A DNA stretch of 33,507 nucleotides from JBEHYA01 sp048498415 (GTDB lineage Bacteria; Pseudomonadota; Alphaproteobacteria; UBA9219; RGZA01), in NCBI GenBank assembly GCA_048498415.1, contig JBEHYA010000012.1, positions 1 through 33,507 on the forward strand. Direction: 5' to 3'. Positions 14,451-23,026 of the stretch are shown one piece after another; the stretch's first letter is position 1, and the number at the start of each line of letters is the position of its first letter. Under the pieces are notes generated by a model that did not search any database, was not told where the DNA came from, and saw only the letters and a list, made by a program, of their open reading frames with translations. The position numbers and the translations under genes are program-made.

Positions 14451-16295
14451 TTATGCAACAGCCTTTTCGGCGAGTCGAGTCAAACGTTGGGAGAAGGCCT
14501 GCGGATCGCTCAAATTCTCGCCCTCTAATAGCCGCGCCTGATCAAGCAGCAGGAATGCGAGGTCTTTGAGGTTGTCGCCGCCGCCCGTATTGGCGAGCCC
14601 CGCCATCTTGGCGATCAGGCTGTGGGTAGGGTTGATTTCCAGAATGCGTTTGGGCGTGAAGTTGAAGGCCTTGTTCTGGCGCAGGAGCTTTTCGAGATGA
14701 ATATCCACATCCCCCTCCCCCGCCACGATGCACACCGGGCTTTCGGTGAGGCGCGTGGAGGCGCGCACATCACTAATCGCGTCGCCGTAGATTTCTTTTA
14801 GCGATGCGATGAGCTTTTCGATTTCTGCAACCGGTTTGCTTTCCGCCGGCGTTTCCACCTTTTTGATTTTATCTAAATCATTCGTGCCACGCGTAACGGA
14901 CTTGAAAGCCTTGCCGTTATATTCGGTGATGCTTTGCAGCCAGAAATCATCGATGGCGTCATCGAGGAGCAAGACTTCAATTTCGCGGGCGGTGAAGCCT
15001 TCCAGCTGCGGGCTGCGTTCCAGCGCGGCTTTGTCGCCGGTGATGTAATAGATGGCATCCTGATTGGGCTGCATGCGCGATACGTATTCATCCAGCGAGA
15101 CCATGTCGCCTTTGCTGGTGCGGGCGCGGAAGAGTTTCAGCAATTGCTCGCGGAAATCGAAATCATCGTAGAGGCCTTCCTTGATAATGGCGCCGTAATT
15201 GCCCCAGAAGGCTTTATATTTCTCCGGGTCTTCCGACAGCCTGGCGAATTCCTGCAGCACCTTGCTGGTGATGCCTTTTTTCATCAGCGCCAGCACGGGG
15301 TTGTGCTGCAGCATTTCGCGGCTGACATTGAGCGGCAGGTCTTCGCTATCAATAATGCCTTTCATGAAGCGCAGGTAAGGCGGCAGCAGGCCTTCGGCGT
15401 TATCGGTAATGAACACACGGCGCACATACAGCTTCACGCGATGCTGGCGGCGGGGGTCGAACAGGTCGAACGGTTTTACGGTGGGCACGAACAACAGGCC
15501 GGTATATTCCAGCTTGCCTTCCGCGCGCCAGTGCAGCGTGAGTGCCGGTTCATCAAAGGCGTGCGCGGCGTGGTGGTAGAACTCTTTGTATTCGTCTGCC
15601 GTGATTTCAGATTTCGGGCGCGTCCACAACGCGGCGGCGCGGTTCAGGCGGGTTGATTCATCTTCGCCAAAATAAATGGGCACGGCGATGTGGTCGGAAT
15701 AGGTTTTGACCACACTTTCGATGGTTTCCTTATTCAGGAATTCGTGCATTTCCTTCTTCATATGCAGCACCACATCGGTGCCGGGAATGTTTTTGCGCGT
15801 CTCGGTAATCGTGAACGTACCCTTGCCGTCGGAGGACCAATGGCAGGCGCCGGCTTCCCCCGCTTTACGGGTAAAGACTTCCACCTTATCGGCGGCCATG
15901 AAGGCGGAATAGAAACCCACGCCAAACTGGCCGATCAGGCTGGCGTCTTTTTTCTCGTTATCGCTGAGCTGTTCGAGGAACGCCTTGGTGCCGGAGCGCG
16001 CGATGGTGCTGAGGAGATTGACCAGATCAAACTTGTTCATGCCGATGCCGTTATCGGCAATCGTGAGCGTGTTCTTTTCAACGTCGACAACCAGATGAAT
16101 GGCATATTTAGCCGGCGCCAGTTCCGGGTTGGTGAGCGCCTGATAGCGCAGCTTGTCGCAGGCATCCGCCGCGTTGGAAATGAGTTCCCGCAGAAAAATT
16201 TCTTTCTGGCTATAGAGCGCATGCACGACGATATCGAGCAGGCGCGAGACTTCGGCCTGGAAGGGTTGGGCAATGGCTTCGGATGTATCAGACAT
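14451..16295 (-). CDS. htpG: Hsp90-family molecular chaperone
   Basis: Cytosolic ATP-dependent chaperone of 614 residues, within the usual range of 610-650. The N-terminal GHKL ATPase domain has LISNAADACDKLR, the ADNGIGM motif and IGQFGVGFYSAF. The middle domain contains LYVRRVFI and the catalytic-loop region LPLNVSREMLQ. The C-terminal dimerisation domain follows. It heads the minus-strand run htpG - unknown - argG - M20. A TATTAT at 16328-16323 on the minus strand is a possible -10 element, but the -35 is unclear. The intergenic space to the divergent gene at 16406 is only 110 bases. Confidence 0.97.
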   Translation of the reverse strand: MSDTSEAIAQPFQAEVSRLLDIVVHALYSQKEIFLRELISNAADACDKLRYQALTNPELAPAKYAIHLVVDVEKNTLTIADNGIGMNKFDLVNLLSTIARSGTKAFLEQLSDNEKKDASLIGQFGVGFYSAFMAADKVEVFTRKAGEAGACHWSSDGKGTFTITETRKNIPGTDVVLHMKKEMHEFLNKETIESVVKTYSDHIAVPIYFGEDESTRLNRAAALWTRPKSEITADEYKEFYHHAAHAFDEPALTLHWRAEGKLEYTGLLFVPTVKPFDLFDPRRQHRVKLYVRRVFITDNAEGLLPPYLRFMKGIIDSEDLPLNVSREMLQHNPVLALMKKGITSKVLQEFARLSEDPEKYKAFWGNYGAIIKEGLYDDFDFREQLLKLFRARTSKGDMVSLDEYVSRMQPNQDAIYYITGDKAALERSPQLEGFTAREIEVLLLDDAIDDFWLQSITEYNGKAFKSVTRGTNDLDKIKKVETPAESKPVAEIEKLIASLKEIYGDAISDVRASTRLTESPVCIVAGEGDVDIHLEKLLRQNKAFNFTPKRILEINPTHSLIAKMAGLANTGGGDNLKDLAFLLLDQARLLEGENLSDPQAFSQRLTRLAEKAVA

Positions 16296-16405
16296 AGTGT
16301 TAACCGTGGTTAAGGGGCTTCTATAATAGAGGGTTTTAGATGCGATTTGCCAAGCCCTATTAGCCCGCTTGATGAAAGGATTTTGGGGTTTTATGGCTGG
16401 TTGCC

Positions 16406-17437
16406 ATGCGACATCAGATTATCTATGCCTGCGGCGCCACCAGCCGGCGCCACCTTAAAAACCTGAATAGGGAGCGCGCGCACCATTCCCAGTCGGTGGC
16501 TGCGCTCAAGGCCAGCGGCAACCAAATCGTTTCCATTGGCAGCCCGACGCATGGCTTTACGATGGAAGACCTGGCCGCCGCATTCCGCGCGGCGCCACGC
16601 GCGCGCACGGTTATTTTCGACGCGCACGGCAATATCGAAGATGAAAAGCACTATGTCCTGATATCCAAGCCCGATAGTGACGACCACAAGAAAGGCTGCG
16701 TGTGGGCGGAAGATATTTATAAAGCGATTGCCCGGCACACGGCCGGAGCCCCTGTGAATGTATTCATGCTCAGCTGCGGCGCTTATCACGGCGTGGATAG
16801 CGGTATTCGCAACCTGCCGATGAACTCGACGCTGGTCACATTAGCCAATTCCGACAGCTCGCCCGGTAAATCCTATTTTGCCGACAACATCTCTTCTTAC
16901 ATCACGGCCCCGGCAGGTTTTAATGTGCCGGCCAGCGCCGATGACAATATGGGCGAAGAAATGCTGCTGAGTATTCTGTGCAAGGGCATGGCCGGCCAGC
17001 CCAACACACCTGCCGTGGCGTGGTGCGGGCCGGATGCCTTTGACGTGCATGACTTGTGGCACAATGCGCAGCAGAACATGAAACTCTATGCGCTGGACAA
17101 AAAGACGCGTGCCATGATCCAGCAGCGGCTTGAAAGGTATTTAGCACCGGACGTTGCAACCACGGCGATTAACGCGGTAGCTTTTTTACGTAAAAATATT
17201 AGCCGGCCGGAGAAACAGGATAAATATTCGCCGCTTAAAATTGGTTTTCTGCCGGACTACGCCCATTTGCAGGCGGCCGCCATGAAGGAAGGCCTGCTGG
17301 GGCCGATCTGCGCCGTGGCGTATTTAATGCAGCGCAAAGGCATCGCGGCATTTCAGCTTTATCCCTACCATCTGGAAGAACCGGCACGGCCTGATGTTGT
17401 TCCTGGGATAAACGCATTGCCTGAGGCGAAGGTGTAA
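16406..17437 (+). CDS. Putative caspase-fold (clan CD) cysteine peptidase-like protein
   Basis: 343 residues with no confirmed family. The first 150 residues show the order expected of the caspase/gingipain fold. The hydrophobic strand TVIFDAHGN places His74-Gly75 at its end, and the next strand VNVFMLSCGAYHGV places Cys124 at its end. This is the HG and SC/AC dyad of clan CD peptidases and CHAT domains. An earlier GSPTHG (His49) is also present. Residues 150-343 are unassigned and contain several helices. There is no signal peptide or membrane helix. It forms a two-gene unit with the small gene starting at 17439. The fold call is inference from motif spacing. Confidence 0.6.
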   Translation: MRHQIIYACGATSRRHLKNLNRERAHHSQSVAALKASGNQIVSIGSPTHGFTMEDLAAAFRAAPRARTVIFDAHGNIEDEKHYVLISKPDSDDHKKGCVWAEDIYKAIARHTAGAPVNVFMLSCGAYHGVDSGIRNLPMNSTLVTLANSDSSPGKSYFADNISSYITAPAGFNVPASADDNMGEEMLLSILCKGMAGQPNTPAVAWCGPDAFDVHDLWHNAQQNMKLYALDKKTRAMIQQRLERYLAPDVATTAINAVAFLRKNISRPEKQDKYSPLKIGFLPDYAHLQAAAMKEGLLGPICAVAYLMQRKGIAAFQLYPYHLEEPARPDVVPGINALPEAKV

Positions 17438-17438
17438 T

Positions 17439-17720
17439 ATGGAAAAAGCGGATAACGAAGAAGCCGTATATGTTTTATACGATGTTGATCTGCACCGGCC
17501 AGCCTGCGCCCTGTTGCAGGCAGCCTATGGCGCCACGCCGCACATCGCGAATGAATTTAACAGCGAGCATTGGCTCATTCAGATGACGCCGGGCATGCAG
17601 CCTTTTAAACTCACGCCCGCGACATTCAAGAAGCTGGTTGAAGCCACCAATATTATTCACGCCGAGCGGCCGACCAAGCTCGTTATGCGTGCAAAGTCAG
17701 CCAGCGAGGATTTGGGCTGA
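17439..17720 (+). CDS. Small partner protein of the caspase-like gene (93 residues)
   Basis: Not recognised. It starts one base after the stop of the caspase-like gene, so it is in the same transcript and probably translationally coupled. The protein reads as alpha/beta (EAVYVLYDVDLH, then ALLQAAYG, SEHWLIQMTPG, FKKLVEATNIIH) and is near neutral, with no membrane segment. Size and position would suit an inhibitor, chaperone or regulator of its neighbour, which is speculation. A type B repeat follows seven bases after the stop and may terminate the unit. Confidence 0.65.
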   Translation: MEKADNEEAVYVLYDVDLHRPACALLQAAYGATPHIANEFNSEHWLIQMTPGMQPFKLTPATFKKLVEATNIIHAERPTKLVMRAKSASEDLG

Positions 17721-17726
17721 TCCTCT

Positions 17727-17813
17727 CAGGCATTCCCGCGCAGGCGGGAATCCAGTTTTCCTTGTTTTCTATCTAATAACCACAGTGGATCCCCGCCTGC
17801 GCGGGGATGCCTG
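17727..17813. repeat. Palindromic repeat, type B core (87 bp)
   Basis: The arms CAGGCATTCCCGCGCAGGC and GCCTGCGCGGGGATGCCTG flank the type B core containing TTTTCTATCTAATAACC. It lies between the convergent small gene and ettA. Confidence 0.85.
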
Positions 17814-17825
17814 AGGGGTTACGTC

Positions 17826-19505
17826 TTACCGCGTCAGCGGCTTATATTTAATCCGGTGCGGCTGGTCGGCGTCGGCGCCGAGGCGGCGGCGGCGGTCGGC
17901 TTCGTATTCCTGATAATTGCCGGCAAACCATTCCACGTGGCTATCACCTTCGAACGCTAAAATATGCGTTGCGATACGGTCGAGGAACCAGCGGTCGTGG
18001 CTGATGACCACGGCGCAGCCGGCGAATTCGTCCAGGGCTTCTTCCAATGCACGCAGCGTATCCACATCCAGATCGTTCGTCGGTTCATCGAGCAGAAGCA
18101 CGTTGGCGCCGGATTTCAGCATTTTAGCGAGATGCACGCGGTTGCGTTCACCGCCCGAGAGCACGCCGACCAGTTTCTGCTGGTCGGTGCTCTTGAAGTT
18201 AAATGCCGCGACATAAGCACGTGAGGGCATGGATTTTTTGCCAAGTTCCAGCACGTCATGCCCGCCGGAGATTTCCTGCCAGACGGTTTTTTTATCGTCG
18301 AGCGCATCGCGGGATTGATCGACATAACCCAGCACGACGCTGTCGCTGACTTTGAAAGTGCCTTTATCGGGCTTTTCCTGACCGGTGATCATGCGGAAGA
18401 GCGTGGTTTTACCGGCGCCGTTCGGGCCGATCACACCCACGATGCCGCCGGGCGGCAGCTGGAAAGATAGATCATCAATTAGCAGACGGTCGCCGAAAGC
18501 TTTAGCGATGTGCTGCGCATCGATAACATTCTGGCCAAGGCGCGGCGGCGTGGGGATGATGATCTGCGCAGTGCCGGAGAGTTCTTCCTTGCTTTGGGCC
18601 AATAAATTTTCGTAGGCCGTGATACGCGCCTTGCTTTTGGCCTGACGCGCCTTGGGCGACTGGCGCACCCATTCAAGTTCCTTGGCCAAAACTTTCTGGC
18701 GGTTGGATTCTTCTTTTTCTTCCTGCTGCAGGCGTTTGGATTTTTGTTCCAGCCAGGCGGTGTAGTTGCCCTCATAGGGAATGCCCTGCCCGCGGTCGAG
18801 TTCCAGAATCCAGCCCGTCACTTCATCAAGGAAGTAGCGGTCGTGGGTGACCATGACCACCGTGCCGGTGTAATCGGCCAAAAAGCGCTGCAGCCAGGCG
18901 ACGCTATCGGCATCCAGATGGTTGGTGGGTTCATCAAGCAGCAGCATATCGGGCTTTTCGAGCAATAACTTGCACAGCGCCACGCGGCGGCGCTCACCGC
19001 CAGATAGTTTCGTGACCGGGGAATCGCCGGGTGGGCAGCGCAGCGCATCCATGGCGATCTCGACCGTGCGGCCGATATCCCACGCGTTAGCGGCTTCAAT
19101 TTTTTCCTGCAGCGCGGCCTGTTCTTCGATCAGCTTCGTCATTTCATCCGGGTCTTCGACGGTGCCGAGCTTTTCGCTGATCGCTTCGAATTCTTTTAAC
19201 AGCTTCTGACTTTCGCCCAGACCCAGTTCGATGTTTTGCTGAACGGTGAGGGTTTCATCCAGCTTGGGTTCCTGCGAAAGATAGCCCACGCGCACGCCAT
19301 CGGCCGCCCAGGCTTCGCCCACGAAGTCTTTATCCATGCCGGCCATGATGCGCATGAGGGTGGATTTACCCGCGCCGTTCACGCCCAGCACGCCGATTTT
19401 GGCACCCGGCAGGAACGAGAGATGAATATCGCTTAAAACCTTCTTGCCGCCCGGATACGCCTTGGTTAGGCCTTTCATGACGTATACATATTGGTAGGCG
19501 GGCAT
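17826..19505 (-). CDS. ettA: Energy-dependent translational throttle protein, ABC-F ATPase
   Basis: Cytosolic ribosome-binding ABC-F protein of 559 residues, close to the 555 of E. coli EttA. It has two nucleotide-binding domains: Walker A GVNGAGKST (41-49) with signature LSGGERRRVALC, and a second Walker A GPNGAGKTT with LSGGERNRVHLA. Each is followed by LLLDEPTN. The interdomain linker and the arm with EWVRQSPKARQAKSKAR are typical of EttA. There are no membrane segments. EttA gates the first translocation step according to the ATP/ADP ratio. The start at 19505 gives MPAYQYVYVMKGLTK, the usual family N terminus. A type A repeat lies upstream. Confidence 0.96.
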   Translation of the reverse strand: MPAYQYVYVMKGLTKAYPGGKKVLSDIHLSFLPGAKIGVLGVNGAGKSTLMRIMAGMDKDFVGEAWAADGVRVGYLSQEPKLDETLTVQQNIELGLGESQKLLKEFEAISEKLGTVEDPDEMTKLIEEQAALQEKIEAANAWDIGRTVEIAMDALRCPPGDSPVTKLSGGERRRVALCKLLLEKPDMLLLDEPTNHLDADSVAWLQRFLADYTGTVVMVTHDRYFLDEVTGWILELDRGQGIPYEGNYTAWLEQKSKRLQQEEKEESNRQKVLAKELEWVRQSPKARQAKSKARITAYENLLAQSKEELSGTAQIIIPTPPRLGQNVIDAQHIAKAFGDRLLIDDLSFQLPPGGIVGVIGPNGAGKTTLFRMITGQEKPDKGTFKVSDSVVLGYVDQSRDALDDKKTVWQEISGGHDVLELGKKSMPSRAYVAAFNFKSTDQQKLVGVLSGGERNRVHLAKMLKSGANVLLLDEPTNDLDVDTLRALEEALDEFAGCAVVISHDRWFLDRIATHILAFEGDSHVEWFAGNYQEYEADRRRRLGADADQPHRIKYKPLTR

Positions 19506-19592
19506 CGGCGGGGTTCCTTGGTGTGAATTAACGGTTTCAGCCTAGAGATATAACATTTAGCCTTCGAATTGGAACTCCCTCAAAACCGGGCT

Positions 19593-19685
19593 GTCATGCC
19601 CGCAAAGGCGGGCATCCACGACAAGCCTCATGGAAAAGCCTTTGTTTAATGGCCTATCGTGGATCCCCGCCTTCGCGGGGATGAC
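19593..19685. repeat. Palindromic repeat, type A core (93 bp)
   Basis: The arms GTCATGCCCGCAAAGGCGGGC and GCCTTCGCGGGGATGAC enclose a type A core (TTTGTTTAATGGCCTATCG). It is in the divergent region between ettA and the binding-protein gene, 37 bases before the latter's -35. Confidence 0.85.
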
Positions 19686-19721
19686 CTCTATATATATCAA
19701 GCCCCTAGCCTGTTCAGATTT

Positions 19722-19749
19722 TTGACACAGTCGCCGGCTAGTTTGTAGT
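19722..19749 (+). promoter_or_regulatory. Promoter of the periplasmic binding-protein gene, near-leaderless
   Basis: A perfect TTGACA (19722-19727), a 16-base spacer, and TGTAGT (19744-19749) lie directly before CTGAC-ATGATGATG. With normal start-site spacing, transcription would begin at or next to the first ATG, and no Shine-Dalgarno sequence fits in the gap. The -10 is a weak match. Confidence 0.45.
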
Positions 19750-19754
19750 CTGAC

Positions 19755-20957
19755 ATGATGATGTGCCGCCCCCTTCTCACCGCTGTTTTTTGCCTGTGCG
19801 CCCTGCCGGCCTTTGCGCAGGAAGCGCCGCCGCCGGGTGCGCCGCCCACGGGGCCGATGAAAATGATCCGCATCGGCGTGCTCACCGATATGTCGGGCAA
19901 CATGGCGTTTGCTTCCGGCAAGGGGTCGGTGGAAGCCGCCCAGATGGCGGTCGATGATTTTTATGCGAAGCAGCCCAAGATGCCGCCCGCCGTTCTGCTC
20001 ACCGCCGATTATCAGAGCCGGCTAGATCTCGCGCGCCACATCAGCGACGACTGGCTGGACAAGCAGCAGGTGAATGCGATTGTGGATGTGCCGAGTTCCA
20101 GCATCGCCGCGCATTTGCAGGATATCATGCGCGCGCGGGGCGTGCTGCTCAGCTCGTGCCCGGCCAAAGACAATATGTGCGCGCCCACCAGCCTGTCGTG
20201 GCTGTACGGGCAGGATGTTCTGAACAAAAACATCATTCACGCGCTGCTTTTGGAAAATAAAAAGAACTGGTTCGTGGTGAGCAGCGATGACGCCTATAGC
20301 CAGAACATGGCGAATAGCGCCAAGAAACAGATTGAAAGTTTTGGCGGCAAGGTGATCGGCGAAGCGCAGTTGCCGCGGCGCCTGACGGGCATGGAAACGG
20401 TGCTGGCGCAGGTGCGGCCCGATGCCACCGATGTGATTTTCATGGCCTTCGACCGCCACGACCAGATGTTTTTGATGAAACGCTGGCCCGAATTTAAAAA
20501 GCCGCTGCCGCCGTTTGTCTTCAGCGCAATTTTCCTGAGCGATATGGAACGCCTGCCGGCCGCTATTCCCACCTTCTACAGCATCGCGCCCTTCTACTGG
20601 AACCAGGATGAAGCCACCCGCGCGTGGTCGGAACAATTCGCCAGCCACAACCAGGGCAGCATGCCGACGGGTATTCATGCCGCCGTCTACAGCGAAGTCA
20701 CGCATTACCTGAAAACCATTCAGGATAACGGCCTGCAGCCGCCCGCCCAGCTGCTTACCAGCATGAAGAGCGAAGCTTTAGATACCCGCCTGTTCGGCCC
20801 CAGCCGCATTCGCGCCGACGGCGTGCTGATGCACCATTTGCATCTGCTCATGACAAAACCGGTAGCGGCGCGCGCCAGCCGCTGGGATGTTTTTAACGTG
20901 GTGCGTACGCTGGCGCCCAACGACGTGATTTTGCCCGCGGAAGCGAAGTGCGAATAA
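19755..20957 (+). CDS. Periplasmic substrate-binding protein, branched-chain amino acid/amide (Peripla_BP_6) family
   Basis: 400-residue type I periplasmic binding protein. A signal peptide is clear: MMMCRPL, a hydrophobic run to about residue 20, and a likely cleavage after AFA before QEAPPPG. There is no lipobox. The mature start RIGVLTDMSGNMAFASGKGSV is the hallmark of LivJ/UrtA-like proteins, followed by AAQMAVDDF and NWFVVSSDDAYSQNMA. No permease or ATPase genes flank it, so it is an orphan that may feed a distant transporter or act as a sensor. Three ATG codons in a row (19755, 19758, 19761) make the exact start uncertain. Confidence 0.88.
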   Translation: MMMCRPLLTAVFCLCALPAFAQEAPPPGAPPTGPMKMIRIGVLTDMSGNMAFASGKGSVEAAQMAVDDFYAKQPKMPPAVLLTADYQSRLDLARHISDDWLDKQQVNAIVDVPSSSIAAHLQDIMRARGVLLSSCPAKDNMCAPTSLSWLYGQDVLNKNIIHALLLENKKNWFVVSSDDAYSQNMANSAKKQIESFGGKVIGEAQLPRRLTGMETVLAQVRPDATDVIFMAFDRHDQMFLMKRWPEFKKPLPPFVFSAIFLSDMERLPAAIPTFYSIAPFYWNQDEATRAWSEQFASHNQGSMPTGIHAAVYSEVTHYLKTIQDNGLQPPAQLLTSMKSEALDTRLFGPSRIRADGVLMHHLHLLMTKPVAARASRWDVFNVVRTLAPNDVILPAEAKCE

Positions 20958-20961
20958 CGGC

Positions 20962-22005
20962 TTAGGCCGTCAACGCATCCACATCCAATGTGCTTTTGAT
21001 GCCGATGCTCTCGAAGTTGGCGGCGAGCCATCTCCGGGTGGCTGTATGGCCGGCATCGCGCAGGCGCGATAGAAAGCCCCATTCGGGGTTGAATTTGCTC
21101 TCGAGGGTCAGGCTGCCCATGGTGTCTTCATCGCCCACCATGTGGAGATGAAACTGCCGTAAACCGGCCCGGCCCTGGTCGAGATGCCCGCGCTGGATGA
21201 GCTTGTTTACCAGATTAAGCCCTTTGAGTTCGATGAGCAGCGAGGCGTTGAAGCTGATCTCGTTGAGGCGGTCGGCGATTTCATCGGCGCTGTGCGGGAC
21301 TTTTTTGGCCACGATGGGATCGATCTGGACGACCAGAATATCGCGGCTGGCGGTGCAGTTGGTTAAGGGGTACAGGCTGGGGTTGCCCATATAGCCGCCA
21401 TCCCAATAATAATGGCCGTTGATCGCAACGGCCTGAAAGAGCTGCGGGAGACACGCGGAAGCCAGCAGCGCATCCACGGTAATTTCATCGCCGGTGAAGA
21501 TGCGCAGGCGGCTTTCCATCACGTCGGTCGCCGAGATGTGCAGGTGATAGTTTTTGCTTTTCTTCAATGCTTCAAAATCCACGAGGTCGGTAAGGATGTC
21601 GCGGAGCGGATTGATGGCGAGCGGGTTGAACTGATAGGGCGAGAACATGCGGCTTAAGTAATCAAAGCCCATATACGAGGCGCTGGAGGCCATGCTGCCG
21701 AACTGCGCGGCGAGTGGCGCCCAGAGTTTTTCCATTGCAGGATCGGTAAAGACGCCAAAGCGCCCCGACTGGCTCACGCGCCGCCAGAAGGTCGCGAGAT
21801 ATTCGCGCGCTTTTGCTGGGCCGCCGGCGAGCATGCCGGAGACCATCACGGCGGCATTCATGGCGCCCGCCGATGTGCCGCTGATGGTTTTAAAATCGAT
21901 GCGCTCGTCTTCCAAAAGCGCATCCAGCGCGCCCCAGGTGAAGGCGCCATGCGCCCCACCGCCCTGCAGCGCGAGGTTGATGATTTTTTTGGTTGCCATG
22001 GTCAT
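20962..22005 (-). CDS. Patatin-like phospholipase
   Basis: Serine acyl hydrolase with a Ser/Asp dyad, 347 residues. The oxyanion motif GGGAHG (15-20), the nucleophile motif GTSAG with Ser45, and the catalytic Asp202 in DGGYMGNP are all present. There is no signal peptide. The C-terminal third lacks a recognised catalytic motif and may be the extra domain found in patatins of this alphaproteobacterial type. It starts six bases after the bdhA stop, so the two form an operon. Pairing with 3-hydroxybutyrate dehydrogenase hints at a link to polyhydroxyalkanoate or membrane-lipid turnover. MATKK at 21999 is an alternative start. Confidence 0.9.
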   Translation of the reverse strand: MTMATKKIINLALQGGGAHGAFTWGALDALLEDERIDFKTISGTSAGAMNAAVMVSGMLAGGPAKAREYLATFWRRVSQSGRFGVFTDPAMEKLWAPLAAQFGSMASSASYMGFDYLSRMFSPYQFNPLAINPLRDILTDLVDFEALKKSKNYHLHISATDVMESRLRIFTGDEITVDALLASACLPQLFQAVAINGHYYWDGGYMGNPSLYPLTNCTASRDILVVQIDPIVAKKVPHSADEIADRLNEISFNASLLIELKGLNLVNKLIQRGHLDQGRAGLRQFHLHMVGDEDTMGSLTLESKFNPEWGFLSRLRDAGHTATRRWLAANFESIGIKSTLDVDALTA

Positions 22006-22011
22006 GGCGAG

Positions 22012-22797
22012 TTACTGCGCCGTCCAGCCGCCATCGATGGAAAGGCTGGCCCCCGTAATCTGCGCCGCGGCATCGCTGCATAAGTATACCAGCATCGCGC
22101 CGATCTGTTCGGGGGTCACGAACTGCATGGAGGGCTGTTTTTCTTTTAAAATTTCGTTCGACGCGTCCTGCTTGCTGATGTTTTTCTTGGCCGCGATATC
22201 ATCGATTTGCTTTTGCACCAGCGGGGTCAGCACCCAGCCGGGGCAGATGGCATTACAGGTAATGCCGCTGCCGGCGGTCTCTAATGCAATCACCTTCGTT
22301 ATGCCCACAATGCCGTGTTTGGCGGCCACATAGCCGGTTTTCTGGGCGGAGGCCACCAGGCCGTGGGCCGACGCCGTATTCACGATGCGGCCCCATTTTT
22401 TCGCGCGCATTTTGGGCAGCGCGTATTTAATGCCGTAGAAGGCGGAAGATAAATTGGTTGCAATCACCGCATCCCACTTCTCCAGCGGAAAATCTTCAAT
22501 GGGCGCCACAAACTGAATGCCGGCGTTGTTGACCAGAATATCAACGCCGCCAAATATTTTGGCGCATTCTTCCACCATGGCCTGGACCTGATCGGGCTTG
22601 GAAATATCCGCGCCGCTATAGGCCGCCTTGATGCTGAAGTTTTTTTCGAGGCCGGCGCGTTCTTTTTCAATCGCGGCGGCATCGCCAAAACCATTGATCA
22701 TGACGTTGCAACCTTCCGCGGCCAGCGCCTGGGCCATGCCAAGGCCGATGCCGCTGGTGGAGCCGGTGATGATTGCTGCCTTACCCTTAAGCGCCAT
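22012..22797 (-). CDS. bdhA: 3-hydroxybutyrate dehydrogenase, SDR family
   Basis: NAD-dependent short-chain dehydrogenase that interconverts 3-hydroxybutyrate and acetoacetate, 261 residues. It has the glycine-rich TGSTSGIGLGMA (about 12-23), NNAGIQ, the serine/tyrosine/lysine triad (NTASAHG and GYVAAKHG), and CNAICPGWVLTPLV. The GIQFVAPIEDFP and CPGWVLTPLVQKQI segments match BdhA closely. CAGGAG lies six bases before the ATG on the minus strand. It is the first gene of an operon with the patatin gene. Confidence 0.93.
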   Translation of the reverse strand: MALKGKAAIITGSTSGIGLGMAQALAAEGCNVMINGFGDAAAIEKERAGLEKNFSIKAAYSGADISKPDQVQAMVEECAKIFGGVDILVNNAGIQFVAPIEDFPLEKWDAVIATNLSSAFYGIKYALPKMRAKKWGRIVNTASAHGLVASAQKTGYVAAKHGIVGITKVIALETAGSGITCNAICPGWVLTPLVQKQIDDIAAKKNISKQDASNEILKEKQPSMQFVTPEQIGAMLVYLCSDAAAQITGASLSIDGGWTAQ

Positions 22798-22891
22798 GAA
22801 AATCTCCTGATAATTGATGCGAGGATATGATCATGCCCTCCGCATCGTGGCAAGATTGCGGCTCGGGCGTAAGGAAGAAATAATATTCTAC

Positions 22892-22984
22892 GTCATCCCG
22901 GCGAAGGCCGGGATCCACGATAGGCCATTAAATAAAACGTTTGCCTTGTAGCTTTTCGTGGATGCCGGCCTTCGCCGGCATGAC
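22892..22984. repeat. Palindromic repeat, type A core (93 bp)
   Basis: The arms GTCATCCCGGCGAAGGCCGGG and its partner ending GCCGGCATGAC flank a type A core with ATAGGCCATTAAATAAAACG. Like the copy at 11240, it has the CCGGC arm variant on both sides. It lies between pgk and bdhA. Confidence 0.85.
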
Positions 22985-23026
22985 AGAGTGGCTTTTGGGC
23001 AAAGCCTCCCTCAAGGGGAGGGGGAT

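Noticed and set aside
14934..16313. Two plus-strand open frames antisense to htpG
   Set aside because: Shadows of htpG, whose motifs and length are complete.
17931..17942. CCACGTGG in ettA as a second parS site
   Set aside because: Only the central eight bases are palindromic; the flanks (ATT and CTA) break the consensus and it encodes the EttA sequence HVEW.
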